Below are positions 27,529-35,245 of a stretch of DNA of 64,000 bases, piece by piece. Numbering within the stretch: position 1 is the first letter of the stretch; every line of letters begins with the position of its first letter. Source of the DNA: Capnocytophaga cynodegmi DSM 19736. GTDB taxonomy: Bacteria; Bacteroidota; Bacteroidia; Flavobacteriales; Flavobacteriaceae. The stretch spans positions 41,169 through 105,168 of the forward strand of contig NZ_KB900734.1 in the NCBI RefSeq assembly GCF_000379185.1, read 5' to 3'. Position numbers and translations under genes: made by a program. The notes under the pieces were generated by a model. The model did no database searches, was not told where the DNA came from, and was given only the letters and a program-made list of their open reading frames with translations.

Positions 27529-28098
27529 ATGGCGTCGAACGATAACGATAATGAACAAAAGCTCCTGCTGGAATTACAAAAAGGTAGTGAGCAAGCAATG
27601 AGAGAGATATACCACCATTACGTAAGGTATCTTACTGCTGTTTGTTTTCGTTATTTGCAAGATGAAGAAGACGTGAAAGATGTGCTTCAAGAGGCTTTCT
27701 TGAAAATATTTGCATCTGTACATTCGTTTGAATATCGTGGCGTAGGCTCACTAAAAGGCTGGATGACAAAAATTGTAGTTAATGAAACACTAAAATTTAT
27801 GAAACGAAACAGCCAAACGATGTTTGTTGAGCTTAAACAAGAAAAAATGGATAGCATCGACGAAGAGCCTGATACTTCAGGAATTCCATCGAATGTTATT
27901 CATCAAATGATACGAGAGTTACCCGATGGCTATCGCACCATCTTCAACCTTTATGTGATTGAAGAAAAAAGCCATAAGGAAATTGCAGCGTTGTTGAATA
28001 TTAAAGAAAGCTCCTCTGCTTCTCAGTTTCACAGAGCCAAACTTTTGTTGGCTGACAAAATTAAACAGTACAGAACTCTTAATTCTGCTTCGTTATGA
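27529..28098 (+). CDS. ECF sigma factor
   Basis: The 189-residue protein has region 2 (MREIYHHYVRYLTAVCFRYL then DEEDVKDVLQEAFLKIF) and region 4 (IRELPDGYRTIFNLYVIEEK, then HKEIAALLNIKESSSASQFH). The P-x-GYRTIFNLYxIE-x-xxHxEIAxxL pattern is common in the Bacteroidota ECF21 type. Its last codons overlap the start of the following gene by four bases, the usual arrangement of a sigma factor with its anti-sigma factor. Targets are unknown; the adjacent NigD-like and cytolysin-like genes are the obvious candidates. Confidence 0.93.
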   Translation: MASNDNDNEQKLLLELQKGSEQAMREIYHHYVRYLTAVCFRYLQDEEDVKDVLQEAFLKIFASVHSFEYRGVGSLKGWMTKIVVNETLKFMKRNSQTMFVELKQEKMDSIDEEPDTSGIPSNVIHQMIRELPDGYRTIFNLYVIEEKSHKEIAALLNIKESSSASQFHRAKLLLADKIKQYRTLNSASL

Positions 28099-29363
28099 AA
28101 GAAAAATGGTTAAAAGACATACAGCAGCGAATGGCTGACTATCAAACCGATGAGCCCGAAGGTTTGTGGGAAAGCATACAAGCGAAAATGTCGCAAAAAA
28201 ATAAAAAACGCTCACGAGCTGTTTTGTTCTTGTGGACAAAACGTTTTGCTGCCGCAGCTGCTATAATCGCTTTTGTGCTGACTTTAAATCATTATTTCAA
28301 CAATGAAAAGGAATTATCCAACGTTACTGTAGCAGAAATTTCTGATGAAGAAATAAAAATTATTGACCATAAATCGCCAATTTTTCCAATCGAAGAGGAA
28401 AGTGAGATTTTAACCATTGAGAAAATCAAAAAATCAAACGGATTACAAAATATCACTTTTGTTAAGAATAGAAAAGTTTCAACTGAAGAGGTTGCTGATG
28501 AATTTTTCATCGCAATAAATGAGGATAAGACTGTCAATCAACCTGAAACAAAAACAAAAGAGAATGCTTGGGCTGTAGCACCTCAGCCTAAAAAAAATCA
28601 AGAGAAAATCGTATCCACTGAGGAACTTCCTTTGGAAGCAATTGCAGAAGTTGATAATAAATCTCGACGTAATCGTCTGTCTTTTGGGATTTTTACCTCT
28701 GGCGGAATGGGGTCTTCTCTAAGTAATAAAACTGAATCAACAAGTGATTTTGTGATTTTAGACACTGAAGATGAAGAAGCAACAATGTGGAAAGATAGCC
28801 CACTGCTCGGCACACTTGTTTTTAGCAGTGAAGAGCAAGTGGAAAACGAAGCCAAACATCGATTACCTATCCGAACAGGAATTTTATTCGCTTATCATTT
28901 TAGTAATCGTTTTGCTTTGGAAAGTGGGATAACTTACACTCGTTTGATTTCTGATTTACGAGAGGGAAGCAAAGCCAATTATTTCACCAGTGAGCAGAAA
29001 TTGCACTATGTAGGGTTGCCTATCAACTTAAAGTATCAGCTATTTTCTTGGAGAGGTTTTGAATTGTACTCTTCTGCGGGTATACTTGTCGAGAAAAATG
29101 TGTCTGGAACATTACATAAAACACATTATTTTGATGGAAATATGATGAAAGGAGAACGAGAAAACATCAAAATCAATCCTTTACAATGGTCAGCTAATGC
29201 ATCTTTTGGATTTCAGTATAACTTTTCATCATTGATTGGTATTTACGCTGAACCTAGTATAAGTTATTACTTTAGCAACAGCACACCTATAAAAACAATT
29301 TATCAAGACAGACCATTTAATTTTCATTTGAATTTCGGATTACGATTTTCTGTAGGAAAATAA
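28095..29363 (+). CDS. Probable dual-membrane-spanning anti-sigma factor (Dma-like)
   Basis: The 422-residue protein has three parts. Residues 1-45 form a cytoplasmic helix-rich segment (WLKDIQQRMADYQTDEPEGLW) like anti-sigma domains paired with ECF21 factors. One inner-membrane helix follows at about 50-68 (FAAAAAIIAFVLTL). A long charged linker of about 120 residues leads to a C-terminal outer-membrane beta-barrel (about 190-422, with HYVGLPINLKYQLF and FHLNFGLRFSV). This order matches the dual-membrane-spanning anti-sigma (Dma) family described in Bacteroides thetaiotaomicron, which senses the outer membrane and restrains its sigma factor. The four-base overlap with the sigma gene supports it. 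The signal sensed is unknown. Confidence 0.82.
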   Translation: MKEKWLKDIQQRMADYQTDEPEGLWESIQAKMSQKNKKRSRAVLFLWTKRFAAAAAIIAFVLTLNHYFNNEKELSNVTVAEISDEEIKIIDHKSPIFPIEEESEILTIEKIKKSNGLQNITFVKNRKVSTEEVADEFFIAINEDKTVNQPETKTKENAWAVAPQPKKNQEKIVSTEELPLEAIAEVDNKSRRNRLSFGIFTSGGMGSSLSNKTESTSDFVILDTEDEEATMWKDSPLLGTLVFSSEEQVENEAKHRLPIRTGILFAYHFSNRFALESGITYTRLISDLREGSKANYFTSEQKLHYVGLPINLKYQLFSWRGFELYSSAGILVEKNVSGTLHKTHYFDGNMMKGERENIKINPLQWSANASFGFQYNFSSLIGIYAEPSISYYFSNSTPIKTIYQDRPFNFHLNFGLRFSVGK

Positions 29364-29514
29364 ACTCATTATTACTTTTACTAAATTACGCTGTGGTTTC
29401 GCATATAAACCTAAAAACGTTCACAACTTATATATACTAACATTCTAATAACTCACTTTACAACGATTACAAGTTGTAAAAAAACAAAGAAAATTAATAA
29501 TTAAATTATATTAT

Positions 29515-31080
29515 ATGCAAACACAAATTTCAGTAAAAGCAGCTTTACTTGCTTTGTCATCAACAGTACTTTTCTCTTGTCAAAAGGAATCAGACAACGT
29601 AAACGATTCAAGCTCAAACCTTAATGCATTTGTTTCTGCATTACCTTCTGTAAAACAAATTGAGCCTTTTTCCGAGAGATTAGTTTCTTCAGAACAAGGT
29701 AAAAATTTATTTGGTAGATTGGCTTCATCAGACCCAATTTTAGTGAGTGGTAAGAAAAAAGAGTACGAACAGGCTCTACAAGTAGAAGAGCAACTACTTT
29801 TCTCTGAGGATCAGGAAATTTTTTACCCTGGTGCTTTACTAAAAGCTAAAACTGTGGTAGAAGGGTCTTACGCTCCGATTGTAACACCTCGTAAGCCTTT
29901 AACAATTTCTACTTCATTAATTGGCGATAAAACTTCTTTCACTGTAGAAAACCCAAAACTTTCAACCGTTCGTGATGGAGTTAGCTCTCTACTTACTCGA
30001 AACTTTGATACTCCTGCTGCTAACATCACTTATTCGTATGAAGAGGTTCATAGTGAATCGCATCTAAAAATAGCTTTAGGAGCCGGATATAATGGTACTT
30101 CTACAAGTGTTAAAGGAAACTTTTCTTTCAACAAAGAAGATAAATTAAACCGATTTGTGGTAAAAATTCAACAAGTTTTCTATACTCTAGATATTGATTT
30201 GCCTCAACAAGCTTCAGATTTTTTCCCTGAAAACTTCGATTATTCGCAATATCTTGCTAACGAAAAAGAGAAACCTTTGTTCATTTCATCTATCAAAATG
30301 GGTAGAGTTTTCCTTTTGGGAATTGAAACTAGCCTTTCTAAAACAGAAGCAGAGGCTAAAATTCAAGCTTCTTTCTTAGGAGGTAAAATAACTGCAGATG
30401 CAGAAGCTGCATTCAAATCATTAAGCCAAAACTCAACCATCAGAGGTCGTGTATTAGGAGGTAATTCAAAACTAGCTGGACAAGCAATTCGCGACATTGC
30501 TGAAGTAAAAAATTTCTTAGAAGAGGGTGCTACTTTCAGCAGACAAAATCCTGGTATTCCGATTTCTTACAAATTGAGAGAATTAGGTACAAACCTTCCT
30601 TTCAAAACAGTTATTTACTCTAAATACTTGAAAACTGATAGCTCTCCAAATGCGAATAAAAAACTTGATTTCAAAATATATTTAGGCAGAAAAGATTTGA
30701 AAACAAGTACAGGGAATGTAGTTGAGCGTTTAGGAAAAGGATTCATCGAACGTAAAAGTATGAAGAATTCAGCTTCTGCGGTAAGAGAAGAAATTAAGTT
30801 TTACGAAAAGGATGTACACATTATCAAGGCTATTCAAGCACTTGAAAAAGATGAAAAAATAACTTTCATTTTCAATCGTAATGATGCTGATGATGAATTT
30901 AAGGGAGAGTTTACGTTCGAATTACCTTCTTTCGATGACTTGGTTCTTGAAGCTGAGAAAGGCATAAGTGAAAACAGAAATATGTACGATAAAGACAACG
31001 GAGGAAAACCCCTTGTAATAAAAGACAAAACAGGTAAACTTATATTAACATTAGAATTAGAAGAGCAAAAAGTATATTAA
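29515..31080 (+). CDS. Cholesterol-dependent-cytolysin-like (thiol-activated cytolysin family) lipoprotein
   Basis: The 521-residue protein has a lipoprotein signal (STVLFSCQKESD, cysteine 22). The Q-K-E after the cysteine resembles the Capnocytophaga surface-export signal. Residues about 110-370 carry the MACPF/CDC core: QVFYTLDIDLPQQASDFF, IKMGRVFLLGIETS, the Gly-Gly turn RVLGGNSKLAGQAI and NPGIPISYKL, all matching perfringolysin-type toxins in order. The tryptophan-rich undecapeptide and normal domain 4 are absent; the last 130 residues are different. Such proteins are known as CDC-like (CDCL) and some form two-component pores; no short partner is in this window. It follows the ECF/anti-sigma pair by 151 bases. 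Confidence 0.85.
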   Translation: MQTQISVKAALLALSSTVLFSCQKESDNVNDSSSNLNAFVSALPSVKQIEPFSERLVSSEQGKNLFGRLASSDPILVSGKKKEYEQALQVEEQLLFSEDQEIFYPGALLKAKTVVEGSYAPIVTPRKPLTISTSLIGDKTSFTVENPKLSTVRDGVSSLLTRNFDTPAANITYSYEEVHSESHLKIALGAGYNGTSTSVKGNFSFNKEDKLNRFVVKIQQVFYTLDIDLPQQASDFFPENFDYSQYLANEKEKPLFISSIKMGRVFLLGIETSLSKTEAEAKIQASFLGGKITADAEAAFKSLSQNSTIRGRVLGGNSKLAGQAIRDIAEVKNFLEEGATFSRQNPGIPISYKLRELGTNLPFKTVIYSKYLKTDSSPNANKKLDFKIYLGRKDLKTSTGNVVERLGKGFIERKSMKNSASAVREEIKFYEKDVHIIKAIQALEKDEKITFIFNRNDADDEFKGEFTFELPSFDDLVLEAEKGISENRNMYDKDNGGKPLVIKDKTGKLILTLELEEQKVY

Positions 31081-31090
31081 TTGTTTGCAG

Positions 31091-31135
31091 AAATGATTTA
31101 GGCTTTTTTATTACAAAAAAGCTTAAGTCATTTTG
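31091..31135 (+). terminator. Terminator after the cytolysin-like gene
   Basis: A 19-bp stem with G-U pairs (31091-31109 / 31115-31133) starts ten bases after the stop; the T-tail is short. Confidence 0.6.
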
Positions 31136-31187
31136 TCAAAATTATTTTTGCAATAAGTACCATAACTATATTTTAAGTTCTGAATTA

Positions 31188-31216
31188 GAAAAAATCACCT
31201 TTTGGGTGGTTTTTTC
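31188..31216 (+). terminator. Second intergenic terminator hairpin
   Basis: AAAATCACC / GGTGGTTTT with a small loop ends in a T run. A TATTTTTG -7-like element lies at 31143-31150, so a transcript of about 60 bases could be made between them. A third hairpin (GCTCC / GGAGC, 31252-31267) follows. Confidence 0.5.
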
Positions 31217-31306
31217 TTTATATAAAATTAATTATCAAAAATAACAGAAATGCTCCAATTATGGAGCGTTTTGTGAATAATTTTAATTGTATTTTGAAAA
31301 ATATTG

Positions 31307-31314
31307 TACTTTTG
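31307..31314 (+). promoter_or_regulatory. -7 element of the first Crp/Fnr-type regulator gene
   Basis: TACTTTTG fits TAnnTTTG, 17 bases before ATG 31331. Confidence 0.5.
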
Positions 31315-31330
31315 TGGAAAAATACTGACA

Positions 31331-31909
31331 ATGTCAAACACTCTTGATTTTTCTAAAATATATGCACATCCATTGATTTTTGGAAATGACCTTAAAAAGA
31401 TTACACAGGCTCATTATAGGATTGAAATCAAAAAAGGAGAATATATCTTACGAGAAGGACAAACGGCTCGAGATTATATGATTTTGGAAAGTGGTATTGT
31501 TCAAAGTTTTGTATATGATTACAAAGGAAATAAAATTACGACAGATTTCTTTTGCAAAAATGAAATTATAGTGCAAGAACTATCGTTATTCAACCATCTA
31601 CCAAGTGCTGAAAGTATTGTCGCTTTAACCGATTGTATAGCTTGGAAGATTGATTTTAAGGAGTTTCAGAAATTGTATCATTCTCTTCCGGGCTATGCTG
31701 AGTGGGGGCGACTCTTTATGACCCAAAAGTTATTTCAAATAAAAAAACGCTCGCTTGAAATGATTACACTTCCTGCAAAAGAGCGTTATCTACAATTTCT
31801 AAAAGATAAACCGCAAGTGATTCAGAATGTACCTTTAAGGCAAATTGCTAGTTACTTAGGAATTACACATACTTCCTTAAGTCGGATTAGAAAGGAAGTT
31901 TCACTATAA
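31331..31909 (+). CDS. Crp/Fnr-family transcriptional regulator
   Basis: The 192-residue protein has an N-terminal cyclic-nucleotide-binding-like beta-barrel (KKGEYILREGQTARDYMILESG) and a C-terminal helix-turn-helix (VPLRQIASYLGITHTSLSRIRKE). There are no cysteines arranged for an iron-sulfur cluster, so it is not a true FNR; the ligand is unknown. The earlier in-frame TTG at 31304 would place the start inside the -7 element, so ATG 31331 (MSNTLDFSKIY) is chosen. A strong terminator directly follows. Such small regulators are numerous in Bacteroidota and often control an adjacent gene. Confidence 0.9.
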   Translation: MSNTLDFSKIYAHPLIFGNDLKKITQAHYRIEIKKGEYILREGQTARDYMILESGIVQSFVYDYKGNKITTDFFCKNEIIVQELSLFNHLPSAESIVALTDCIAWKIDFKEFQKLYHSLPGYAEWGRLFMTQKLFQIKKRSLEMITLPAKERYLQFLKDKPQVIQNVPLRQIASYLGITHTSLSRIRKEVSL

Positions 31910-31913
31910 GTTG

Positions 31914-31943
31914 AAAATGTTGCCTTATGGCAACATTTTTTTA
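31914..31943 (+). terminator. Terminator after the first Crp/Fnr-type gene
   Basis: An 11-bp perfect stem AAAATGTTGCC / GGCAACATTTT with a 4-base loop and a T run. Confidence 0.88.
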
Positions 31944-31955
31944 TTTTAAAGACAC

Positions 31956-31963
31956 TACTTTTG
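31956..31963 (+). promoter_or_regulatory. -7 element of the NTF2-like gene
   Basis: TACTTTTG fits TAnnTTTG, 19 bases before the start codon. Confidence 0.5.
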
Positions 31964-31982
31964 CCCCAAAAATCAGAATAAA

Positions 31983-32309
31983 ATGAAAGAACTTTTAGCA
32001 ACTTATTACAAGGGGTTTGCACAGAAAGCAAACTGGGAACAAACTTTAGACGAAGATTTTGTTTTTATAATGAACGACGGAGAGCCTCTTTTGGGAAAAC
32101 AGGCTTATATAGAAATGTACAGAAATTTTTGTAAAAGCTACCAAACAATGCGAGTAATCCAAACGATAATAGAAGGAGATAATGCCTTTGTGTTGGCAAA
32201 TTACGATTGGATTTTGCCCAACGGAACTATACAAAATGGTAATGTTGCCGAGATATGGAAAGCAGAAAACGGACTTTTGAAAGAGCTGAAAATCTATTTT
32301 CATAAGTAG
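31983..32309 (+). CDS. NTF2/SnoaL-like domain protein
   Basis: The 108-residue soluble protein is a single cone-shaped NTF2-like domain: an N-terminal helix (LLATYYKGFAQKANWEQTL), then FVFIMNDGEPLLGKQAYIEM and a strand-rich C-terminal half (NAFVLANYDWILPNGTIQNG, VAEIWKAENGLLKELKIYF). The family includes enzymes and ligand-binding proteins, so no function can be assigned. Its own promoter and the terminator before it suggest a new unit, probably shared with the TfoX-like gene 36 bases downstream. Confidence 0.8.
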   Translation: MKELLATYYKGFAQKANWEQTLDEDFVFIMNDGEPLLGKQAYIEMYRNFCKSYQTMRVIQTIIEGDNAFVLANYDWILPNGTIQNGNVAEIWKAENGLLKELKIYFHK

Positions 32310-32345
32310 AAAACAGGCTTTAATGATAATCGATATAGTATAAAA

Positions 32346-32681
32346 ATGGCTTACAATGAAGCTTTAGCCAATCGGGTGCGTGAATTTTTAGCAAAAATTC
32401 CTGAAATTGAGGTTGAAGAGAAGAAAATGTTTGGGGGGTTAGCATTTTTGGTAAACGAAAAGATGTGTATTAATGTTAGTGATGACCGTTTGATGTGTCG
32501 TTTCGACCCCCAATATACCGAAGGGCTTACCGAAAGGCAGGGTTATTTACCTTGCATAATGAAAAATAAGGATTTGAAAGGCTACTGCTATGTGGAAGAA
32601 ATAGGCTACAAATCAGCAAAAGATTTTGCTTTTTGGCTTAATCTCTGCTTGGATTTCAACAAAAAAACCAAGAAAAAGTAA
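32346..32681 (+). CDS. TfoX/Sxy N-terminal domain protein
   Basis: The 111-residue protein matches the TfoX N-terminal domain alone (KMFGGLAFLVNEKMCINVSDD, YCYVEEIGYKSAKDFAFWL) and lacks the C-terminal domain found in competence regulators. Stand-alone versions are common in Bacteroidota and of unknown function. It ends with a lysine-rich tail. Probably co-transcribed with the NTF2-like gene. Confidence 0.85.
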   Translation: MAYNEALANRVREFLAKIPEIEVEEKKMFGGLAFLVNEKMCINVSDDRLMCRFDPQYTEGLTERQGYLPCIMKNKDLKGYCYVEEIGYKSAKDFAFWLNLCLDFNKKTKKK

Positions 32682-32701
32682 TTATTTGAAATCATAAAAA
32701 A

Positions 32702-32788
32702 ATGGCACAATCAAAGAACAACATCGTAACCCACGGATTGGGTGGGAAGATTGGCAAAATCATCTTATCCAAAGTCTTCATATTTTGA
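32702..32788 (+). pseudogene. Truncated duplicate of the gene at 34492
   Basis: The 28-codon frame MAQSKNNIVTHGLGGKIG... is nearly identical in DNA over its first 40 or so bases to the start of the gene at 34492 (MAQSNNNIVTHGLSGKVG), then diverges and stops. It has the same short A-rich leader. It is a fragment left by a duplication or recombination around the block 32.8-34.5 kb. It is unlikely to make a functional protein. Confidence 0.7.
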
Positions 32789-32860
32789 TATCTTTTTACC
32801 CCACCATATTATAGTGTTGCGAATATTACGTTTCTTTTTATACCCTATATTTTGCTGTAA

Positions 32861-32891
32861 AATGAGCTTTGCAAATTATTTTATACCTTTG
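32861..32891 (+). promoter_or_regulatory. Promoter of the second Crp/Fnr-type gene
   Basis: TTTG (32861-32864), exactly 19 bases, then TACCTTTG (32884-32891): a perfect Bacteroidota promoter, 18 bases before the GTG start. Confidence 0.8.
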
Positions 32892-32909
32892 TAAAAAAAA
32901 CAGGACAAA

Positions 32910-33467
32910 GTGGAAGCACTTCTCAACGCCATACAGAATTACGTTCCTCTTTCTTTCAAAGAGAGAGAATTGATAAAAGGATTGTTTTCGGAAATTTCGG
33001 TTTCCAAAAACACTCATCTTTTAGAAGCTGGTAATATATGTAAATATCTCTATTTCATAAAAGAAGGATTGTTTCGTCATTTTATCGACGACCAAACAGT
33101 ACACTTTAGTAGCGAAAATTCATTTATGTGTGACCTGACAAGTTTTTCCACACAAACTCCTTCTATAAAATCGTTTGAAGCCTTGGAAAACAGCATTTTA
33201 TTTAGGATTTCTTATAATGATTTACACGAATTCTGTAATAAAGTGCAACACGGCGAACGATTTAATCGCTTGGTCGTAGAAGAAGCTTTCAATAAAACTG
33301 TTTTGTATATCTATGCTCTTCAAAAACAAACTCCCACAAAACGATACGAGACTTTTCTACAGCAATTTAAAGGATTAAGCCAACGAATACCACAATACTA
33401 CATTGCTTCCTACATCGGTGTAACTCCACAATCGCTAAGTCGTATCCGCAGAAAAATGGTTTCCTGA
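32910..33467 (+). CDS. Second Crp/Fnr-family transcriptional regulator
   Basis: The 185-residue protein starts with GTG, fixed by the perfect promoter just upstream. A cNMP-binding-like barrel (LLEAGNICKYLYFIKEGLFRHF) and a C-terminal DNA-binding part (IPQYYIASYIGVTPQSLSRIRRKM) are seen. The barrel lacks the cAMP-binding RxS pattern. The following two membrane-protein genes have their own promoter 24 bases after its stop and are probable targets or partners. Confidence 0.88.
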   Translation: MEALLNAIQNYVPLSFKERELIKGLFSEISVSKNTHLLEAGNICKYLYFIKEGLFRHFIDDQTVHFSSENSFMCDLTSFSTQTPSIKSFEALENSILFRISYNDLHEFCNKVQHGERFNRLVVEEAFNKTVLYIYALQKQTPTKRYETFLQQFKGLSQRIPQYYIASYIGVTPQSLSRIRRKMVS

Positions 33468-33490
33468 AAAGCATTTATTACCCAAAGGTA

Positions 33491-33521
33491 ATTGCCGTCG
33501 TTTTTAGTTATCATAATTTTG
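33491..33521 (+). promoter_or_regulatory. Promoter of the membrane-protein pair
   Basis: ATTG (33491-33494), 19 bases, TAATTTTG (33514-33521); the start codon follows 19 bases later. It overlaps a spurious longer start at 33492. Confidence 0.7.
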
Positions 33522-33539
33522 CCTCTAAAAAGGAAAAAT

Positions 33540-34040
33540 ATGGAAACTAAAGACAAAATTTTTATTACCATTGCTCTATTTATGACAATCATAGGTTTTT
33601 CATTAAGCTTAGGAAGCATATTCTCTTTTATAGCAATGAATGTAGTAGCCCCTCAACCACTTTTGCCCGATGATTTTGTTATTTGGCAGCGATACTTTAT
33701 TACTTCCATTATGAATTATGTAACAGTTCCGGCTATGGTTTTGTTCTTATTAGGAAACGGATTATTCGTTTTTCTGAAAGGCACCAAAAAGAAGACAATT
33801 ACATTATTCCTTTTATCGGTAATAATATGTATCAATGGACTATTTTTTATTGTCCCTACTGCCTATAAAGCAAATACTTATACTATCCATAAAAATTATT
33901 TGGAACAACATTGGAATGCCTATTTGATAGAGAAAAGTCTGGAGGATACTTTGGGAGGAATCAATATGTTACTTCTGCTTGTTTATCTTTTCATTGTTAT
34001 ATATTTCGCAATTAATAACAATTTAAAAAATATGAAATAA
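33540..34040 (+). CDS. Four-helix membrane protein, function unknown
   Basis: From the ATG at 33540 (METKDKIFIT) the protein has 166 residues with hydrophobic segments near 7-32, 52-76, 85-105 and 137-160. The frame opens 16 codons earlier, but that part is promoter sequence. I do not recognise the family, though the layout resembles small DUF membrane proteins found beside Crp-type regulators. Its stop codon directly abuts the start of the next membrane-protein gene, so the two are one operon. Confidence 0.7.
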   Translation: METKDKIFITIALFMTIIGFSLSLGSIFSFIAMNVVAPQPLLPDDFVIWQRYFITSIMNYVTVPAMVLFLLGNGLFVFLKGTKKKTITLFLLSVIICINGLFFIVPTAYKANTYTIHKNYLEQHWNAYLIEKSLEDTLGGINMLLLLVYLFIVIYFAINNNLKNMK

Positions 34041-34469
34041 ATGGTACGAAATTACTTTTATCTAATCGTTGGTTTTATATGTTTGCTATCAGCTTTTACA
34101 CATACAATAGGTGGTTTAAGTTCTGTATTTCCCAATTTAACAACATCAATAATCGAACCTAATACAAAGGTTATTTTTACTTACATTTGGCACATCATTG
34201 CTGGTGAAAATATTGTATTTGGGATTGTCTTACTTATTTTAGCTCTAAACAAAAATGTAGTAAATGATAAATTAACAGTTTGGCTCATAATGGCTGTGTT
34301 AATAGTACGCTGGGTAATTATAATTATTACTTATTTTATACTCTCAAACAATATCAGTGATATAACAATACTAATTCCTGAAAGTATTGTAATGTGGGGA
34401 TTAATTATCTTATTATGGTTTGGACTAAAAAAGAAAAGCAAAATTATAAGCAATAAAAATGTTTTATAA
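34041..34469 (+). CDS. Small four-helix membrane protein, function unknown
   Basis: The 142-residue protein has four hydrophobic helices (about 5-25, 45-70, 78-100 and 110-130) and a lysine-rich cytoplasmic tail. It begins at the base after the stop of the preceding membrane-protein gene, so the two are translationally linked and may form a complex. No catalytic motif is seen. The protein is nearly free of acidic residues in the membrane part. Confidence 0.7.
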   Translation: MVRNYFYLIVGFICLLSAFTHTIGGLSSVFPNLTTSIIEPNTKVIFTYIWHIIAGENIVFGIVLLILALNKNVVNDKLTVWLIMAVLIVRWVIIIITYFILSNNISDITILIPESIVMWGLIILLWFGLKKKSKIISNKNVL

Positions 34470-34491
34470 CCAATATAAAAACCACATCATT

Positions 34492-35052
34492 ATGGCACAA
34501 TCAAACAACAACATCGTAACCCACGGATTAAGTGGAAAAGTGGGAGATATTTTAGTCTTCTCGCAACGAAACGGGAAAACCATTGTTTCCAAAGCTCCCA
34601 AACGCAAAGCAGAATTTTCAGACAAACAAAAAGAGCATCATCAAAAATTCCAAAAAGCGGTCATTTACGCCAAAGGAGCATTGCAAAACCCTACCACCAA
34701 ACAAATGTATGATGAGGCAGCCGCCAAAAAAGAAGGCTTAAATAGCTACAACATCGCCGTTGCCGACCTGATGAACGCCCCAAAAATTGAACAAATTGAC
34801 CTTTCAGCATATACAGGGCAGGTGGGCGACCTTATCAAAATCAAGGCTTATGATGATTTTGCAGTAAAAGCAGTAACCGTTGAAATTCAAAATTCCGAAG
34901 GAACATTAGTAGAAAAAGGAAACGCTATTGACAATGGTTTGGAATGGATTTACACCACAACAGTCAACAATCCCAATCTTTCAGGCGATAAAATTATCGT
35001 CCGTGCTACTGATAACCCTGACAACCTAACTGAAAAAGAAGTCCAGCTATAA
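34492..35052 (+). CDS. Bacteroidota protein with basic N-terminal module and Ig-like C-terminal domain
   Basis: From ATG 34492 (MAQSNNNIVTHGLSGKVGD) the protein has 186 residues. Residues 1-95 are basic and helical (KTIVSKAPKRKAEF, KFQKAVIYAKGALQNP, LNSYNIAVADLMNAP). Residues about 100-186 resemble an Ig-like beta domain (VGDLIKIKAYDDFAVKAVTV). There is no signal peptide. The MAQ...THGLSGKVGD start is familiar from uncharacterised Bacteroidota proteins. The start is supported by the truncated copy at 32702, which begins at the same codon. A terminator follows. Function unknown. Confidence 0.7.
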   Translation: MAQSNNNIVTHGLSGKVGDILVFSQRNGKTIVSKAPKRKAEFSDKQKEHHQKFQKAVIYAKGALQNPTTKQMYDEAAAKKEGLNSYNIAVADLMNAPKIEQIDLSAYTGQVGDLIKIKAYDDFAVKAVTVEIQNSEGTLVEKGNAIDNGLEWIYTTTVNNPNLSGDKIIVRATDNPDNLTEKEVQL

Positions 35053-35121
35053 ATTTTTCAAACTACAAAAGAGATAGAGAAACGATAGAGACAGGATAGA
35101 GCCATAACCAAAAGATACACC

Positions 35122-35157
35122 AAAAAACGCCCTTACCAAGGAGCGTTTTTCTTTTTT
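35122..35157 (+). terminator. Terminator after the MAQ-type gene
   Basis: AAAAACGCCCTT / AAGGAGCGTTTTT stem with one bulge, followed by CTTTTTT. Confidence 0.75.
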
Positions 35158-35245
35158 AAACAATTCACACAAAATCAAATATTTTTAGGATTTAGTATAA
35201 TTATAATAGGTACAAACACTTCTTCCCTGCTCAACAAGAAAAATT

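Noticed and set aside
31331-31909. True oxygen-sensing FNR
   Set aside because: The N-terminal cysteine cluster needed for an iron-sulfur centre is missing; kept as a generic Crp/Fnr-family regulator.
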